Of a DNA stretch of 64,000 nt, positions 25,797 to 35,068 are shown in pieces. How positions within the stretch are numbered: position 1 is the first letter of the stretch; every line of letters starts with the position of its first letter. Under the pieces are notes generated by a model that was given only the letters and a program-made list of their open reading frames with translations, had not been told where the DNA came from and did no database searches. Location: positions 1 to 64,000 of the forward strand of contig NZ_FTNI01000007.1 of assembly GCF_900156315.1 (NCBI RefSeq). The letters are read 5' to 3'. The stretch is from Microbispora rosea. Its GTDB lineage: Bacteria > Actinomycetota > Actinomycetes > Streptosporangiales > Streptosporangiaceae. Both the position numbers and the translations under genes were made by a program.

Positions 25797-27173
25797 ATGA
25801 CGCTGCTGCGCGTGTCCGGATCCCGGCTGGTGGACGAGGCGGGCGACCCGGTCAGGCTGCGGGGAACCGGCCTTGGCGGCTGGCTCAACATGGAGAACTT
25901 CATCACCGGCTACCCGGCCGACGAGTCCTCGATGCGCGCGGCGGTGCGGGAGGTGCTCGGTGAGGATCGTTACGAGATGTTCTTCGATCGCTTCCTGACT
26001 TCGTTCTTCACCGAGGCCGACGCCGATCTCCTGCGGGACGTCGGTGTCAATTGCGTGCGGATTCCGGTGAATTACCGCCACTTCGAGGCGGACGACCGTC
26101 CGATGGAGATCGCCGAGCGCGGCTTCCGCCACCTCGACCGGGTCGTCGGGATGCTCGGGGAGCGGGGCATCTACAGCGTCATCGACCTGCACGCGCTCCC
26201 GGGAGCCCAGAACCAGCACTGGCACTCCGACAACCCCACCCACGTCGCCTCCTTCTGGCAGCACCGGCACTTCCAGGACCGGGCGGTGCACCTGTGGGAG
26301 GCGATGGCCGACCACTACAAGGACAACCCGTGGGTGGCGGGCTACAACCCGATCAACGAGCCGGCCGACCCGAGCGGCCAGGTGGTCGGGCCCTTCTACG
26401 ACCGCCTGGTCAAGGCGCTGCGCGCCGTCGACCCCGCTCACGTGCTGTTCCTCGACGGGAACACCTACTCGACCGACTTCTCGGTGTTCCGCGAGGTCTA
26501 CGAGAACACCGTGTTCGTCTGCCACGACTACGCGCTGGCCGGCTTCGCCCACGGCGGGCCGTACCCCGGATACACGCGCGGCGAGTGGTGCGACCGCGAA
26601 GAGCTGGAGCGCACCTTCGCCCGCCGCACCGCCTTCCAGCGGGAGACCGGCACGCCGATCTGGGTCGGCGAGTTCGGGCCCGTCTACACCGGCGACCCCA
26701 TGGTGGACGAGCAGCGCTACCAGATCCTGCGCGACCAGCTGGAGATCTTCGACGCGCACGAGGCCGGCTGGTCCATCTGGACCTACAAGGACGTCGGCCT
26801 GCAGGGCCTGGTCTCTGGCGGCGGGTCCTACATGGAGCGGTTCGGGCCGTTCATCGCGAAGAAGAAGCGACTCGGCGCCGACCGGTGGGGCTCGACGATG
26901 GAGGAGACGGCGAGCGAGCTCGCGCCGCTGCACCGGCTGATCGACACGGAGTTCCCGTCCTGGGACCCTTACCCGTGGGGCGCCCGCTACCAGACCGACG
27001 ACCTGGTCCGGCACATCCTGATCGCCCAGGCGCTGCTGCCCGAGTACGCCGAGCTGTTCCGCGGGCTGGACGACGACGAACTGCTCGCGCTCGCCGACTC
27101 CTTCGCCCTGTCCAACTGCACCCGGCGGGAGCCCCTGATCCGGCTTCTCACCGACAACCTGGCCGCGCGCTAG
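25797..27173 (+). CDS. Glycoside hydrolase family 5 enzyme, intracellular
   Basis: A 458-aa (beta/alpha)8 glycosidase. The acid/base is Glu188 in NPINEPA and the nucleophile Glu292 in WVGEFGP; RIPVNYRHF near 89, DLHALPGAQN near 130 and the WSIWTYKD segment are further family marks. There is no signal peptide, so it should cleave imported oligosaccharides or glycosides (beta-glucoside or related) in the cytoplasm. GAGGAGAG precedes the ATG. Control by the divergent LacI regulator is likely. The exact GH5 subfamily and substrate are not determinable here. Confidence 0.9.
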   Translation: MTLLRVSGSRLVDEAGDPVRLRGTGLGGWLNMENFITGYPADESSMRAAVREVLGEDRYEMFFDRFLTSFFTEADADLLRDVGVNCVRIPVNYRHFEADDRPMEIAERGFRHLDRVVGMLGERGIYSVIDLHALPGAQNQHWHSDNPTHVASFWQHRHFQDRAVHLWEAMADHYKDNPWVAGYNPINEPADPSGQVVGPFYDRLVKALRAVDPAHVLFLDGNTYSTDFSVFREVYENTVFVCHDYALAGFAHGGPYPGYTRGEWCDREELERTFARRTAFQRETGTPIWVGEFGPVYTGDPMVDEQRYQILRDQLEIFDAHEAGWSIWTYKDVGLQGLVSGGGSYMERFGPFIAKKKRLGADRWGSTMEETASELAPLHRLIDTEFPSWDPYPWGARYQTDDLVRHILIAQALLPEYAELFRGLDDDELLALADSFALSNCTRREPLIRLLTDNLAAR

Positions 27174-27195
27174 CGCGGAACGAGGAGACCCCCCG

Positions 27196-27495
27196 ATGCG
27201 CAGCCTCCTTCACCGGGCGGCCGCGGTAGTCCTGCGTCCACTTGCAGGACGTCCCGCTGCCGCGGCCGCCCGGCGCGACGGCGGCCACCCGCGCGGCGTC
27301 GACGTGGCCGTGCGGAAGACGACCGTCGGCTACCGGGTGGAGGCGCGGCTGCCGATCGGAACCGACGTCGTCGTGGCGGTCACGGACGCCTCCCGCGGCT
27401 CGCAGACCTCCTGGACCGGAAAGCTCACGGCCACGCCCGCGGTGAAGTTGACCACCGCGCCGGGCCGCAGGCCGGTGGTCGACACCCGCAGGGCT
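27196..27495 (+). pseudogene. Probable remnant of a secreted carbohydrate-binding protein (CBM9-like end)
   Basis: After the GH5 gene a short frame begins with a signal-like MRSLLHRAAAVVL and then reads VDVAVRKTTVGYRVEARLP and VVAVTDASRGSQTSWTG. The latter resembles the final strands of CBM9-type modules found on xylanases and similar enzymes. The usual middle of such a protein is missing, and the frame runs on into the antisense of the lipase gene. I take it as a gene reduced by deletion; the identification is weak. Confidence 0.35.
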
Positions 27496-28746
27496 TCAGC
27501 GGCCGGCGAAGCGGGCCCCGACCCAGGCGAGGATGTCAGCCATCGCGCCGTCGTCGATCCCGGTCGCAGCACCATAGCTGTCGTGCTCCAGTCCGTCGTA
27601 GACGCGGTAGGTGACCTGCGAGCCGGTGCTGCGGAGTTCGGCGGCGACCTTGGCGTTGACCGATTCGGGGGTGACGGTGTCCGCGCCGCCTTGCAGGAAC
27701 AGCACCGGGCCGGCGACCCGCTTCTGACCGACGCTGTTGTCGCGCAGGTATCGGGTGAAGTGTGGGTCACTGGAGTAGCCCGGCTGGATCAGTGCCGGCC
27801 CGGTCAGATCTCCATACACCGTGGTGGTCACGCCCAGACAGCCGTTCCGGGCACCGTCCATGCGGGCCACGGTGACCGGGGTCAGCAGGCGTCCGACGTC
27901 GATCACCTGGTCGCTGTAGGCAGCGCCTTGGGCCAGCAGTGGGGCGAATCCGCCGTACGGGACGGTCGTGGCGACGTGGGCGGCCAGTGTGGGCAGGTCG
28001 GCGGCGGGCGAGGTGACGACCACGCCCCGGTAACCCGGCACCGGACGCGTCAGCTGGCGTTCGGCGAAGCTGAGTGCGGCGCCGCCGCCCTGAGAGTGGC
28101 CCCACAACACCCACTCGCCCGACAGGCCTGACACCGCCTGGCGCGCGGACCGTACCGCCCCGGCGATGTCCTCCGCCGCGGCGGTCTTGTTCAGCAGTTC
28201 CGGACGGCCGGTCGTGCCCAGGCCCGCGTAGTCCGGGGCGACCACCGCGTACCCTTGCTCCAGGAATCGGACCATCTGGTTGCCGTGGTAGAGGTCCCGC
28301 ATCAGCGACGGCGCACAGCCCGCCGCGATGCCGCTGGCACCGTGCGCGTCCACGACCACCTTCCAGCCACCGACCGGGCGCGGGCGGTCCTGCGGCACCA
28401 GGACGACGCCGGAGGCCGCCACGTCCCGGCCCCGGGAGGTACGGGAGTGGTACAGCACGCGAACGGCTTCAATCGGCTTGTCCTCCACCACGTAGTCAGA
28501 GGTGGTCTCTGTGCGGATCAGGGTCCCGCTCGGTGCCCATGGCAGCGGGTCGGGCGCATCGTAGAAGGCGGTGCGAGGCAGGGCGTTCTGCCGCTGGGCG
28601 GTCCAGGCCCAGTCGATCTGGCAGGCCTGGTCGCAATCATCGGCATTCGCGCCGGTGGCAGGCGCGGTGATCAGGACGGCACCGGCCGCGGCGGCCGCTG
28701 AGAGCCGGCGGACGCCGGTCAGCAGGGCATGACGAATGGACCTCAT
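27496..28746 (-). CDS. Secreted lipase (LIP family)
   Basis: A 416-aa exported alpha/beta hydrolase. A signal peptide (core SAAAAAGAVLITAPATGANA) ends near residue 35, followed by CDQACQ. The domain fits the secretory-lipase family: FYDAPDPLPWAPSGTLIRTE near the N-terminus, nucleophile in WGHSQGG, and C-terminal GGADTVTPESV (Asp) and GLEHDSYG (His). It would hydrolyse esters or lipids outside the cell. GAGGAG is well placed before the ATG. Confidence 0.9.
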   Translation of the reverse strand: MRSIRHALLTGVRRLSAAAAAGAVLITAPATGANADDCDQACQIDWAWTAQRQNALPRTAFYDAPDPLPWAPSGTLIRTETTSDYVVEDKPIEAVRVLYHSRTSRGRDVAASGVVLVPQDRPRPVGGWKVVVDAHGASGIAAGCAPSLMRDLYHGNQMVRFLEQGYAVVAPDYAGLGTTGRPELLNKTAAAEDIAGAVRSARQAVSGLSGEWVLWGHSQGGGAALSFAERQLTRPVPGYRGVVVTSPAADLPTLAAHVATTVPYGGFAPLLAQGAAYSDQVIDVGRLLTPVTVARMDGARNGCLGVTTTVYGDLTGPALIQPGYSSDPHFTRYLRDNSVGQKRVAGPVLFLQGGADTVTPESVNAKVAAELRSTGSQVTYRVYDGLEHDSYGAATGIDDGAMADILAWVGARFAGR

Positions 28747-28804
28747 GGGAGGCTCCTCTTCATTAGGGGTTGGTCAGGGGGGACGAACAGAACCTTGCGC
28801 CCTG

Positions 28805-29833
28805 TCATCCGGCCTGGCGTCCGTCGACCTGCTTTCCGCTGGGTCCGTACACGAAGTCGACCGTGGTGTCCAAGATGAACTCCATCGGGAAGCCCAGTTC
28901 GATGGCGCCGGCCTCCTCCAGTCGGTTCACCGCCTCTTCGGGCAGTTCCAGGTCGATCGCGGAGAGGTTGTCGGTCAGCTGGTCCAGGGTGCGGGCGCCG
29001 AGGATCGGGTGGATCCAGGGCCGGTGCGCTCGCGTCCAGGCGATGGCGACCTGCGACGAGGAAACGTCGAGTTCGTCGGCCACGGCGTCCACCGTACGGG
29101 CGATGGCCAGGTCGCGTTCGGAGACGGTGGCTCGCTCGACCCGGAAGGGGCCGTCGGCACTGGACCTGGTGAACTTGCCGGACAGGATGCCTCCGGCCAG
29201 CGGCGACCACGCGGCCACCGACAGTTCCAGGGCCGCGGCCATGGGCAGCAGTTCCCTCTCGATGTCGCGCTTGACGAGGCTGTAGGGCAATTGGAGGCCG
29301 GCGAACGGCGTCCATCCGCGGAACTCGGCAATGGTGTTCGCCCGGGCGATCAGCCAGGCGGGCGCATCGGAGATCCCGACGTACAGTATCTTGCCCGCCC
29401 GTACAAGATCGTCGAGAGCCCGCATGGTCTCCTCGATGGGCGTGTTGGGATCCCAGATGTGCACCCACAGGAGGTCGAGGTAGCCGGTGCCCAGCCGCTG
29501 CAGGCTGGCCTCGACCGAACGGACCAGATTTTTCCGGTGGTTGCCGCCGGCGTTGGGGTCGGTACCGTCCATGGTCAGGGTGTACTTCGTGGCCAGCACG
29601 AAGCGGTCGCGGTCGGAGCCGAGCAGTTCTCCGACGATCCGCTCGCTGCTGCCCTCGGTGTACCGGTTGGCGGTGTCGATCACGTTCCCGCCCGCTTCGG
29701 CGTAGGCGGTGAACATCTTGCGGCACTCGTCGACGGAGGCGCCCCATCCCCACTCTTGTCCGAAGGTCATCGTTCCCAGGAACATTTCCGACACTCGCAG
29801 ACCGGTGCGGCCAAGCAGTCGGTAACGCATCAC
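28805..29833 (-). CDS. Aldo/keto reductase
   Basis: A 342-aa NADPH-dependent AKR of the large-subgroup type (YghZ/Kv-beta-like). The start MRYRLLGRTGLRVSEMFLGTMTFG is characteristic; catalytic residues are in DTANRY (Asp/Tyr), the lysine in VLATKYTL, and the conserved DLLWVHIWDP His. The start overlaps the stop of the preceding hydrolase gene (ATGA, 29830-29833), so they form an operon. Confidence 0.92.
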   Translation of the reverse strand: MMRYRLLGRTGLRVSEMFLGTMTFGQEWGWGASVDECRKMFTAYAEAGGNVIDTANRYTEGSSERIVGELLGSDRDRFVLATKYTLTMDGTDPNAGGNHRKNLVRSVEASLQRLGTGYLDLLWVHIWDPNTPIEETMRALDDLVRAGKILYVGISDAPAWLIARANTIAEFRGWTPFAGLQLPYSLVKRDIERELLPMAAALELSVAAWSPLAGGILSGKFTRSSADGPFRVERATVSERDLAIARTVDAVADELDVSSSQVAIAWTRAHRPWIHPILGARTLDQLTDNLSAIDLELPEEAVNRLEEAGAIELGFPMEFILDTTVDFVYGPSGKQVDGRQAG

Positions 29834-30720
29834 ATGCTCCTGTCGAAGAACGAAACAGTCCAGTCGATGGCAGGAAGTACGTAGCGGTCGTCGTCGTACA
29901 ACTCGATGTGGTTGCCAGTGTCGAGCAGGAAGAGTTCCTTGGGCTCGGGCGCCGCCTCGAAGGCGGCTTGCGCGTCCGCCACGGGAATGGCCTGGTCACC
30001 GGTGCCGTGCACGATCAACAGAGGAGCGGAGACCAGCGGCAGGAAGGAGTCGACGTCCAGTGTCAGCTCCTGCAGCACCGAGAGCGCGGTGCAGCGGTTC
30101 TCCCAACCAGGCCGGGCCCCTCGCTCCGTCCCGTAGTAGTCGAACGGTTCCGGGCCGGGGTTCCCCGCGGGCATGCCTTCGGGATTGACGGCGGGCCAGT
30201 ACTCGATCTCACCGGTCTCGGACTGCCGCTGCGCTATCTGCGCGAACTGGGCCATCAGCGCCGCAAAGTTCTCCGCGCCGAACCGATCACGGATCAGCTC
30301 GGGGTTGTTGTAGGCGGCCGCGATCAACGCGACGGCCTTGACCCGGGGGTCGAACGCGGCGAGCTGCACCGAGTAGATCCCGCCCAGGCACACCCCACAC
30401 AACGCGATCTTGTCGGAGTCGACCTCCGGCCGGGCGGCCAGGAAGCTGACCGCGTTGCGCAGATCCGAGACCTTCGCGGAGGCGTCCTCGTGCTGACGAG
30501 GTTCGCCCTCGCTGTCACCCCAGTTGCGGTGGTCGAAGGCCAGGGCCACATATCCGCGCTGCGCGAACCGCTCCGCGTAGTAACCGGTGACCTGGTCCCT
30601 CACCCCGGAGAACGGGCCGGTCAGCACCACCGCGCCGCGGCCGGTCCCGGGCTCGGGCAGGTGAAGGTCGCCGGCCAGCCGGTACCCATCGCTGCTGAAC
30701 TCGACCTTTTCCATCGACAT
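29830..30720 (-). CDS. Alpha/beta hydrolase (DLH/acetyl-xylan-esterase-like)
   Basis: A 296-aa cytoplasmic hydrolase, start SMEKVEFSSDGYRLAGDLHLP. The nucleophile motif is GVCLGG (Cys in the elbow, as in dienelactone hydrolases), the acid in HGTGDQAIP and the His in DTGNHIELYD. AAGGAG precedes the ATG. It is coupled to the aldo/keto reductase, which hints at a two-step ester or carbonyl conversion; the substrate is unknown. Confidence 0.88.
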   Translation of the reverse strand: MSMEKVEFSSDGYRLAGDLHLPEPGTGRGAVVLTGPFSGVRDQVTGYYAERFAQRGYVALAFDHRNWGDSEGEPRQHEDASAKVSDLRNAVSFLAARPEVDSDKIALCGVCLGGIYSVQLAAFDPRVKAVALIAAAYNNPELIRDRFGAENFAALMAQFAQIAQRQSETGEIEYWPAVNPEGMPAGNPGPEPFDYYGTERGARPGWENRCTALSVLQELTLDVDSFLPLVSAPLLIVHGTGDQAIPVADAQAAFEAAPEPKELFLLDTGNHIELYDDDRYVLPAIDWTVSFFDRSM

Positions 30721-31001
30721 CAGGAATCTCCTTCACGCTCACGCAGGCATCGCCTGCGGAATACTGCGACCTTCCTGGAGATCGCTCCAGGACCCGCGTT
30801 CCGCTGATGGCCGGGACCGACCACGTTCTGCGGTCCTATCGGCTCAAACGGTGCCTCCAGGCGCCGTGCGGACTGCCGGGGAGGAGATTTTCAAATCTGA
30901 CGTGTCGCTCGATAGCGTGTCCGTCACCTATCGAGATGTGAATTTTTCATAGGGACGGGCGGCCTCACCTTGGTTGACCGGCGACCAGAGGTGTCCCGAC
31001 C

Positions 31002-31607
31002 TCAGATCCAACCCGCCTCGGTGGCGATTCTGATGGCGTCGACGCGATTGCGAGCGTCCAGTTTCGTCGCCGCGGACGTGAGGTAGTTACGGACGGTTCC
31101 GGGCGTGAGGAAGAGCTGTTCGGCGATCTCCCCAGGGGAAGCGCCCGTGGCCGACAGGCGGAGCGCCATCGTCTCCCGCTGTGACAAGGGACTTGCCGAC
31201 GCCTCCAGCGCCGCAGCTGTGAGCGCCGGGTCCAGCACTCGGTCGCCCGAGGCCACGGTCCTGATCGCATCGGCCAGCTCGGCGTGCCGTACATCTTTGG
31301 GCAGGAACCCTGCCACCTGAGCGGCGAGCGCCCGGCGGAGCTGGCCCGGCCGGTTCAGACCGGTCAGGATCAGCACCCGGCACCCGGGCAGCCGCTCGCG
31401 GAGCCGTTCAGCGGCGGTCAAGCCGTCCACCTCAGGCAGGTCAATGTCGAGCACGGCCACGTCAGGCTGGACTTCCAGCGCGGTCGGCACGATGAGCGCG
31501 CCCGAGGCGAGCTCCGCGACCACCTGGATGTCGTCTTCCAAGGACAGCAGTCCCACCAGCGCCGAACGCAGCAGCTCAACGTCCTCGGCGAGCAGAATCC
31601 TGATCAC
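31002..31607 (-). CDS. NarL/DesR-like response regulator
   Basis: A 201-aa regulator: receiver with D54 (AVLDIDLPEVDG), acidic AED pocket and Lys in FLPKDV, then LuxR HTH (LSQRETMALRL...GTVRNYLTSAATKL). It starts at GTG with VIRILLAED. It is divergent from the DesK-like kinase at 31773, its expected partner. The 281-bp gap before it (30721-31001) has no gene I can support. Confidence 0.92.
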   Translation of the reverse strand: MIRILLAEDVELLRSALVGLLSLEDDIQVVAELASGALIVPTALEVQPDVAVLDIDLPEVDGLTAAERLRERLPGCRVLILTGLNRPGQLRRALAAQVAGFLPKDVRHAELADAIRTVASGDRVLDPALTAAALEASASPLSQRETMALRLSATGASPGEIAEQLFLTPGTVRNYLTSAATKLDARNRVDAIRIATEAGWI

Positions 31608-31772
31608 GCCGAACAGTACCACCGGGCCTTCCGACAGACCCTCATCGGCTGACCTTGAAGGAAGACGCCAGCACCCTGGGGTGTCGGGCAAAGCATGTGG
31701 TACCGGATGATTGGTCCCACTAATGTCCATTTTCCGGCCATCTCGCGATGTCGGGCGGTGTGGAGGAGAAAG

Positions 31773-33680
31773 GTGCTGGGGATCTCGGCCGCCGCGGCAG
31801 TGAAGGACGACCCGGTGGACGACGAGTTGAACGACGCTCGGGATACGCGGCTGCGGTTGGTGCGTGCGATGATGTGGGCCGCCCTCGGCTTGATCATGGC
31901 CTTCCGGCTGATGGTGGCGTTGGAGCAAGGGCTCGCGTGGCTGGTCGTGCTCGTCACGATGGCTCCCTATCCGCCGCTGGTGGCGCTGCTGACCGGTCCG
32001 CATGGCCTCCGCGTCCGCAACGGCCTGCTGGCGGCCCTGGTGGTGCTGTACGCGGTGCCGTTCGCCGTCGCGGGCACGCAGTGGGAGTGGCTGCCATGGC
32101 CGCTGGCGGTCGCGGTGCTGTGCTCCTTCCGGGGGAGGGTCGCCTGGCCGCTGTTCGGGCTCATCCTGGTCGCCACGGGCGTCGCCGGATTGTGGGCTGG
32201 CGACGACGCGCTGACGGCGATCATCAGAGCGCTGAAGACCACCACCAACGGTCTGATCATCTTTGGCCTGTACGCCCTGGCGGTGATGGCGGCCAGGCTA
32301 GACGCCGCACGCGGGGATCTGGCGCGGTTGGAACTGCTGCGGGAACGGCGACGGCTCGGCGGAGAACTGGGCGCGGTCGTCGGCGCGCACCTGCGGACGG
32401 TCTCGGAGCGGCTCGCGCAAGCCGTCGACGCCGAACCGGACATCGCACGGAACCGGCTCCACGCGGCCGTCGGCACCGCCCGGCAGGCTCTGGCCGACAT
32501 CCGCGCGACGGCCGCCGGCTACCGCGTTTCGCCCCCTCCGCCGGCGCCGATCGAGTCGCCGAAGGTGGCGCGCCTCACGCTGGCCGCGCTGCTCGCCTGC
32601 CAGGCATCGCTCCACGCGGTCATCTCCGTCGTGACCTACCACAGGCCGTGGACACTGCTCCTGACGGTGCCGTTGATGTGCGCGGCCGGAGTGATCCAGC
32701 TGCTGATGAAGCCGTCACGCAAACAGATGATCCTTCTCGGGCTGCTGCTGGGTGTCCCCGCCCTACCGTTCGGCTACCTGCTCTGGGAACTCGTCTTCCT
32801 CACCTGTCTGTGGCCTTTCTTCCTCGGGCTGGTGCTCACCCGCATGCGGCCGCCGCGCTCCATGGCCATCACCGGTGTGGCGGTGGCGCTGTACGTCTCA
32901 CTCTTCTTCTACCCGCCGCCGGCCTCCAACCTGGCGGGGATGGTGGCGAACCTGATATCCATGGCCATCCTCACCTGGGCCTCCTACGGTTTGATCCGGC
33001 TGTCGAATCTGGTGGTCCTGCTCCACCAGGCTCAGCGGGACCTGACCCGCGAAGCCCTCATCCAGGAGCGCACCCGGGTCGCCCGCGACCTGCACGACCT
33101 GTTGTCCTTCAGCCTGTCGGCGGTGGCGCTCAAGGGAGAGCTGTGCGAGCGCTTGCTGGACATCGACCCGGCACGCGCCCGCGCCGAACTGGCCGCGCTG
33201 CCCGAACTGGTCGAGCGTGCACGGGCCGAACTGGAATCAGTGTCCCACGCGACCGTGGGGCTACGCCTGAACCAGGAGCTGGCCGCAGCGCACACCGTCC
33301 TGGAGGCCGCCGGGATACGGGCTGTCACCACCATCGAGCCCGGACCCCTGCCACCTGAGGTGGACACGGCGGTGGCTGCGGCATTGCGCGAGGCGATCAC
33401 CAACGTCGTACGACACAGCACCGCCCGAACCTGCACCATCACCATCGTCTCAGTGGGCCACACAGTCCGGCTGCGCGTCGTCAACGATGGAGCCGCCGAA
33501 GCCCCGCCCTCAGCTCCGCAACCAGGCCCTGGCGGATCAGGGCTGACCGGCTTGGCCGAACGCACCGGAGGCCGGCTCACCGCCGGATCACAAATGGGCG
33601 GCCGCTTCGAACTGGTCGCCGAATTCGCCACAGGCTGTCATCAACACTTACCCCAGCCCGCCGGCGAAACCCCTGGGTGA
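31773..33680 (+). CDS. DesK-like histidine kinase with duplicated membrane/DHp half
   Basis: A 635-aa membrane kinase. The first half (about 1-270) has five or so membrane helices and a helical LRERRRLGGELGAVVGAHL segment. The second half (about 270-635) again has membrane helices and then IQERTRVARDLHDLLSFSL with phospho-acceptor His441 and HATPase boxes (ALREAITNVVRHS, GGSGLTGLAERTGG). The two helical segments align, but Gly200 replaces the His and no ATPase follows it. It looks like an old tandem duplication in which the first catalytic core died. GTG 31773 has GGAGGAGAAAG directly upstream, which decides the start. Its partner is the divergent DesR-like regulator. Confidence 0.88.
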   Translation: MLGISAAAAVKDDPVDDELNDARDTRLRLVRAMMWAALGLIMAFRLMVALEQGLAWLVVLVTMAPYPPLVALLTGPHGLRVRNGLLAALVVLYAVPFAVAGTQWEWLPWPLAVAVLCSFRGRVAWPLFGLILVATGVAGLWAGDDALTAIIRALKTTTNGLIIFGLYALAVMAARLDAARGDLARLELLRERRRLGGELGAVVGAHLRTVSERLAQAVDAEPDIARNRLHAAVGTARQALADIRATAAGYRVSPPPPAPIESPKVARLTLAALLACQASLHAVISVVTYHRPWTLLLTVPLMCAAGVIQLLMKPSRKQMILLGLLLGVPALPFGYLLWELVFLTCLWPFFLGLVLTRMRPPRSMAITGVAVALYVSLFFYPPPASNLAGMVANLISMAILTWASYGLIRLSNLVVLLHQAQRDLTREALIQERTRVARDLHDLLSFSLSAVALKGELCERLLDIDPARARAELAALPELVERARAELESVSHATVGLRLNQELAAAHTVLEAAGIRAVTTIEPGPLPPEVDTAVAAALREAITNVVRHSTARTCTITIVSVGHTVRLRVVNDGAAEAPPSAPQPGPGGSGLTGLAERTGGRLTAGSQMGGRFELVAEFATGCHQHLPQPAGETPG

Positions 33681-33776
33681 ATCTTGAAACGCCAGCCGAT
33701 TAGCCGGTCAAGCTCGTATTGGACAGCCACCCATTCCGGAAGCAGTTCCAGGCCGGGCGTAAGCATTGAGATCGTT

Positions 33777-34010
33777 TCATCCTGAATTCGCTGGTGTCAT
33801 GGCTCTGGTGTGATGGCCTAAGGGCGTGCTCTCGCTGGTGGGGATGACGGCGATCCTGTCGGGAGACGGCGTGCGCCGGCGCGAGCCGATCGCCTTCAGG
33901 TGGCCGCGCGGCAGGTCGGCCAGGAACGTCAGGGTCTGGGTGGACAGCGGTAGGCTGCAGGTGTAGGCAAGCGACGGCGCGTCCCCGGCGGGTTGTGGTG
34001 TTGTCGTCAC
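33777..34010 (-). pseudogene. N-terminal fragment of an IS5-type transposase
   Basis: The 77-aa frame reads SLPLSTQTLTFLADLPRG and HLKAIGSRRR, matching the start of the DDE transposases common in Streptosporangiales (LPLST-T---LADLIR-H-K-IGSRWRKL). After about 50 residues the similarity ends and no catalytic domain follows. It is a truncated insertion-sequence remnant. Confidence 0.5.
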
Positions 34011-34085
34011 AAGCCGCGATGGCCCCTACCGGGGGCGCACCCCAGGCTTCCCGGGGGGCACGCCCTGGTCAGGGGCTTCAAGGCT

Positions 34086-34620
34086 TCAGGGCTTCGAGAC
34101 ACCGCTAACGGGCCTGATCAAGGCAGCGGGGCGAACGCGCCGCTGGGGGGTCTTGCGCAGCCAGCCCCGCTCGGCCAGCCGGTTCAGCTTGGCCCGCACT
34201 CCCTCCACCTGTCCCGACTCGACAGACAGCCCGAGCCGCTCACAGATCGCCTTGCAGATCATCGGGCCACCGGCGGCGCGCACCGCCCCAGCAGCGCCTG
34301 GTAGTCGGCGGGGAGATCGTGAACTTCATGAGTCCGGTGACGGGGCGGGATCAGCGGGCCTGCGGCCGGTGGCTCGGCCACCGTCCCGGGGGGGCAGCGC
34401 CACCGGGTACCCCGCCCCCTCGTCCTCAGGGTCGTCGTCCGGAGCGGCTGTCTCCCTGGCCTGGTCGTGCCCGGCCAGGATCTCCTTGACCACCTGCTCG
34501 GCCACCCTGAGCCGTTCCAGATCGTCCTCGGTCTCGGTCGGCTGCGTACACAGTTCAGCGTGCGCGGTCGTGAAGACCAGGCGCGGTGATCTCCTCCAGC
34601 AGCCACTGCGACACGGGCAT
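34086..34620 (-). pseudogene. Frameshifted conserved hypothetical (winged-helix-like C-terminus)
   Basis: Three frames together give one protein: MPVSQWLLEEITA at 34620, then LVFTTAHAELCTQPTETEDD and DLERLRVAEQVVKEILAGHDQ, then HEVHDLPADYQALLG, and finally KAICERLGLSVESGQVEGVR and KLNRLAERGWL. Whole versions of this kind occur in related actinomycetes. At least three frame changes show decay. It lies beside the transposase fragment. Confidence 0.5.
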
Positions 34621-34830
34621 CCTCCGGCCTGCGACACACCAGTTACCCGATGAAAGCGTCCGGATATGGACGATAACGATCCGTCTCGTGTCGTCGCGGC
34701 CGAGTCCCGGAACATCCGCTTTTGCCCATGACGGACGATCAAGAGCGATGATCCTCGCCGCCTACCAGCAGACATCACGCCACCTCGGACCAGGCCACCC
34801 TCTCCGACCTGCAGAAACAGGATGGAATTA

Positions 34831-34919
34831 GCTCACTGAGCTCACGCGCTGAGCTCACGCGCTGGGCTCACGTGCTGGGCTCACGCACTGGGCTCACGCA
34901 CTGGGCTCACGCACTGAGC
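34831..34919. repeat. 13-bp tandem repeat, about seven copies
   Basis: The unit GCTCACGC(A/G)CTGG repeats about six times after a short first copy, ending about 150 bp before the GH43 start. As 13 is not a multiple of 3, it is not a coding repeat. Iteron-like spacing is notable, but there is no replication gene nearby. Confidence 0.8.
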
Positions 34920-35068
34920 TCCGGCACGGGATCGGACACCGGAGCCCGGCAGACCGGGCCTGGCGCAGGGAGGCCCTGCGCTGAAAGGCTCTGGCGGACC
35001 GTGCCGGTGCCGGACGGCCCGGATCCCCGCATGGGGGACCGGGCCCTTCACGTTCGAGGAAGGGACGA

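Larger units (their letters stand above)
33681..35068. other. Degenerate insertion region without intact genes
   Basis: Apart from the two remnants and the 13-bp repeat, I see no coding sequence in these 1.4 kb. It separates the DesK-like kinase from the GH43 gene and looks like a decayed insertion hot spot. Confidence 0.5.

Noticed and set aside
27496-28131. Continuation of the CBM-like remnant frame
   Set aside because: From 27496 on it is antisense to the lipase gene and loses all similarity.
34831-34919. CRISPR array
   Set aside because: The 13-bp units are directly adjacent with no spacers, and no cas genes are present.
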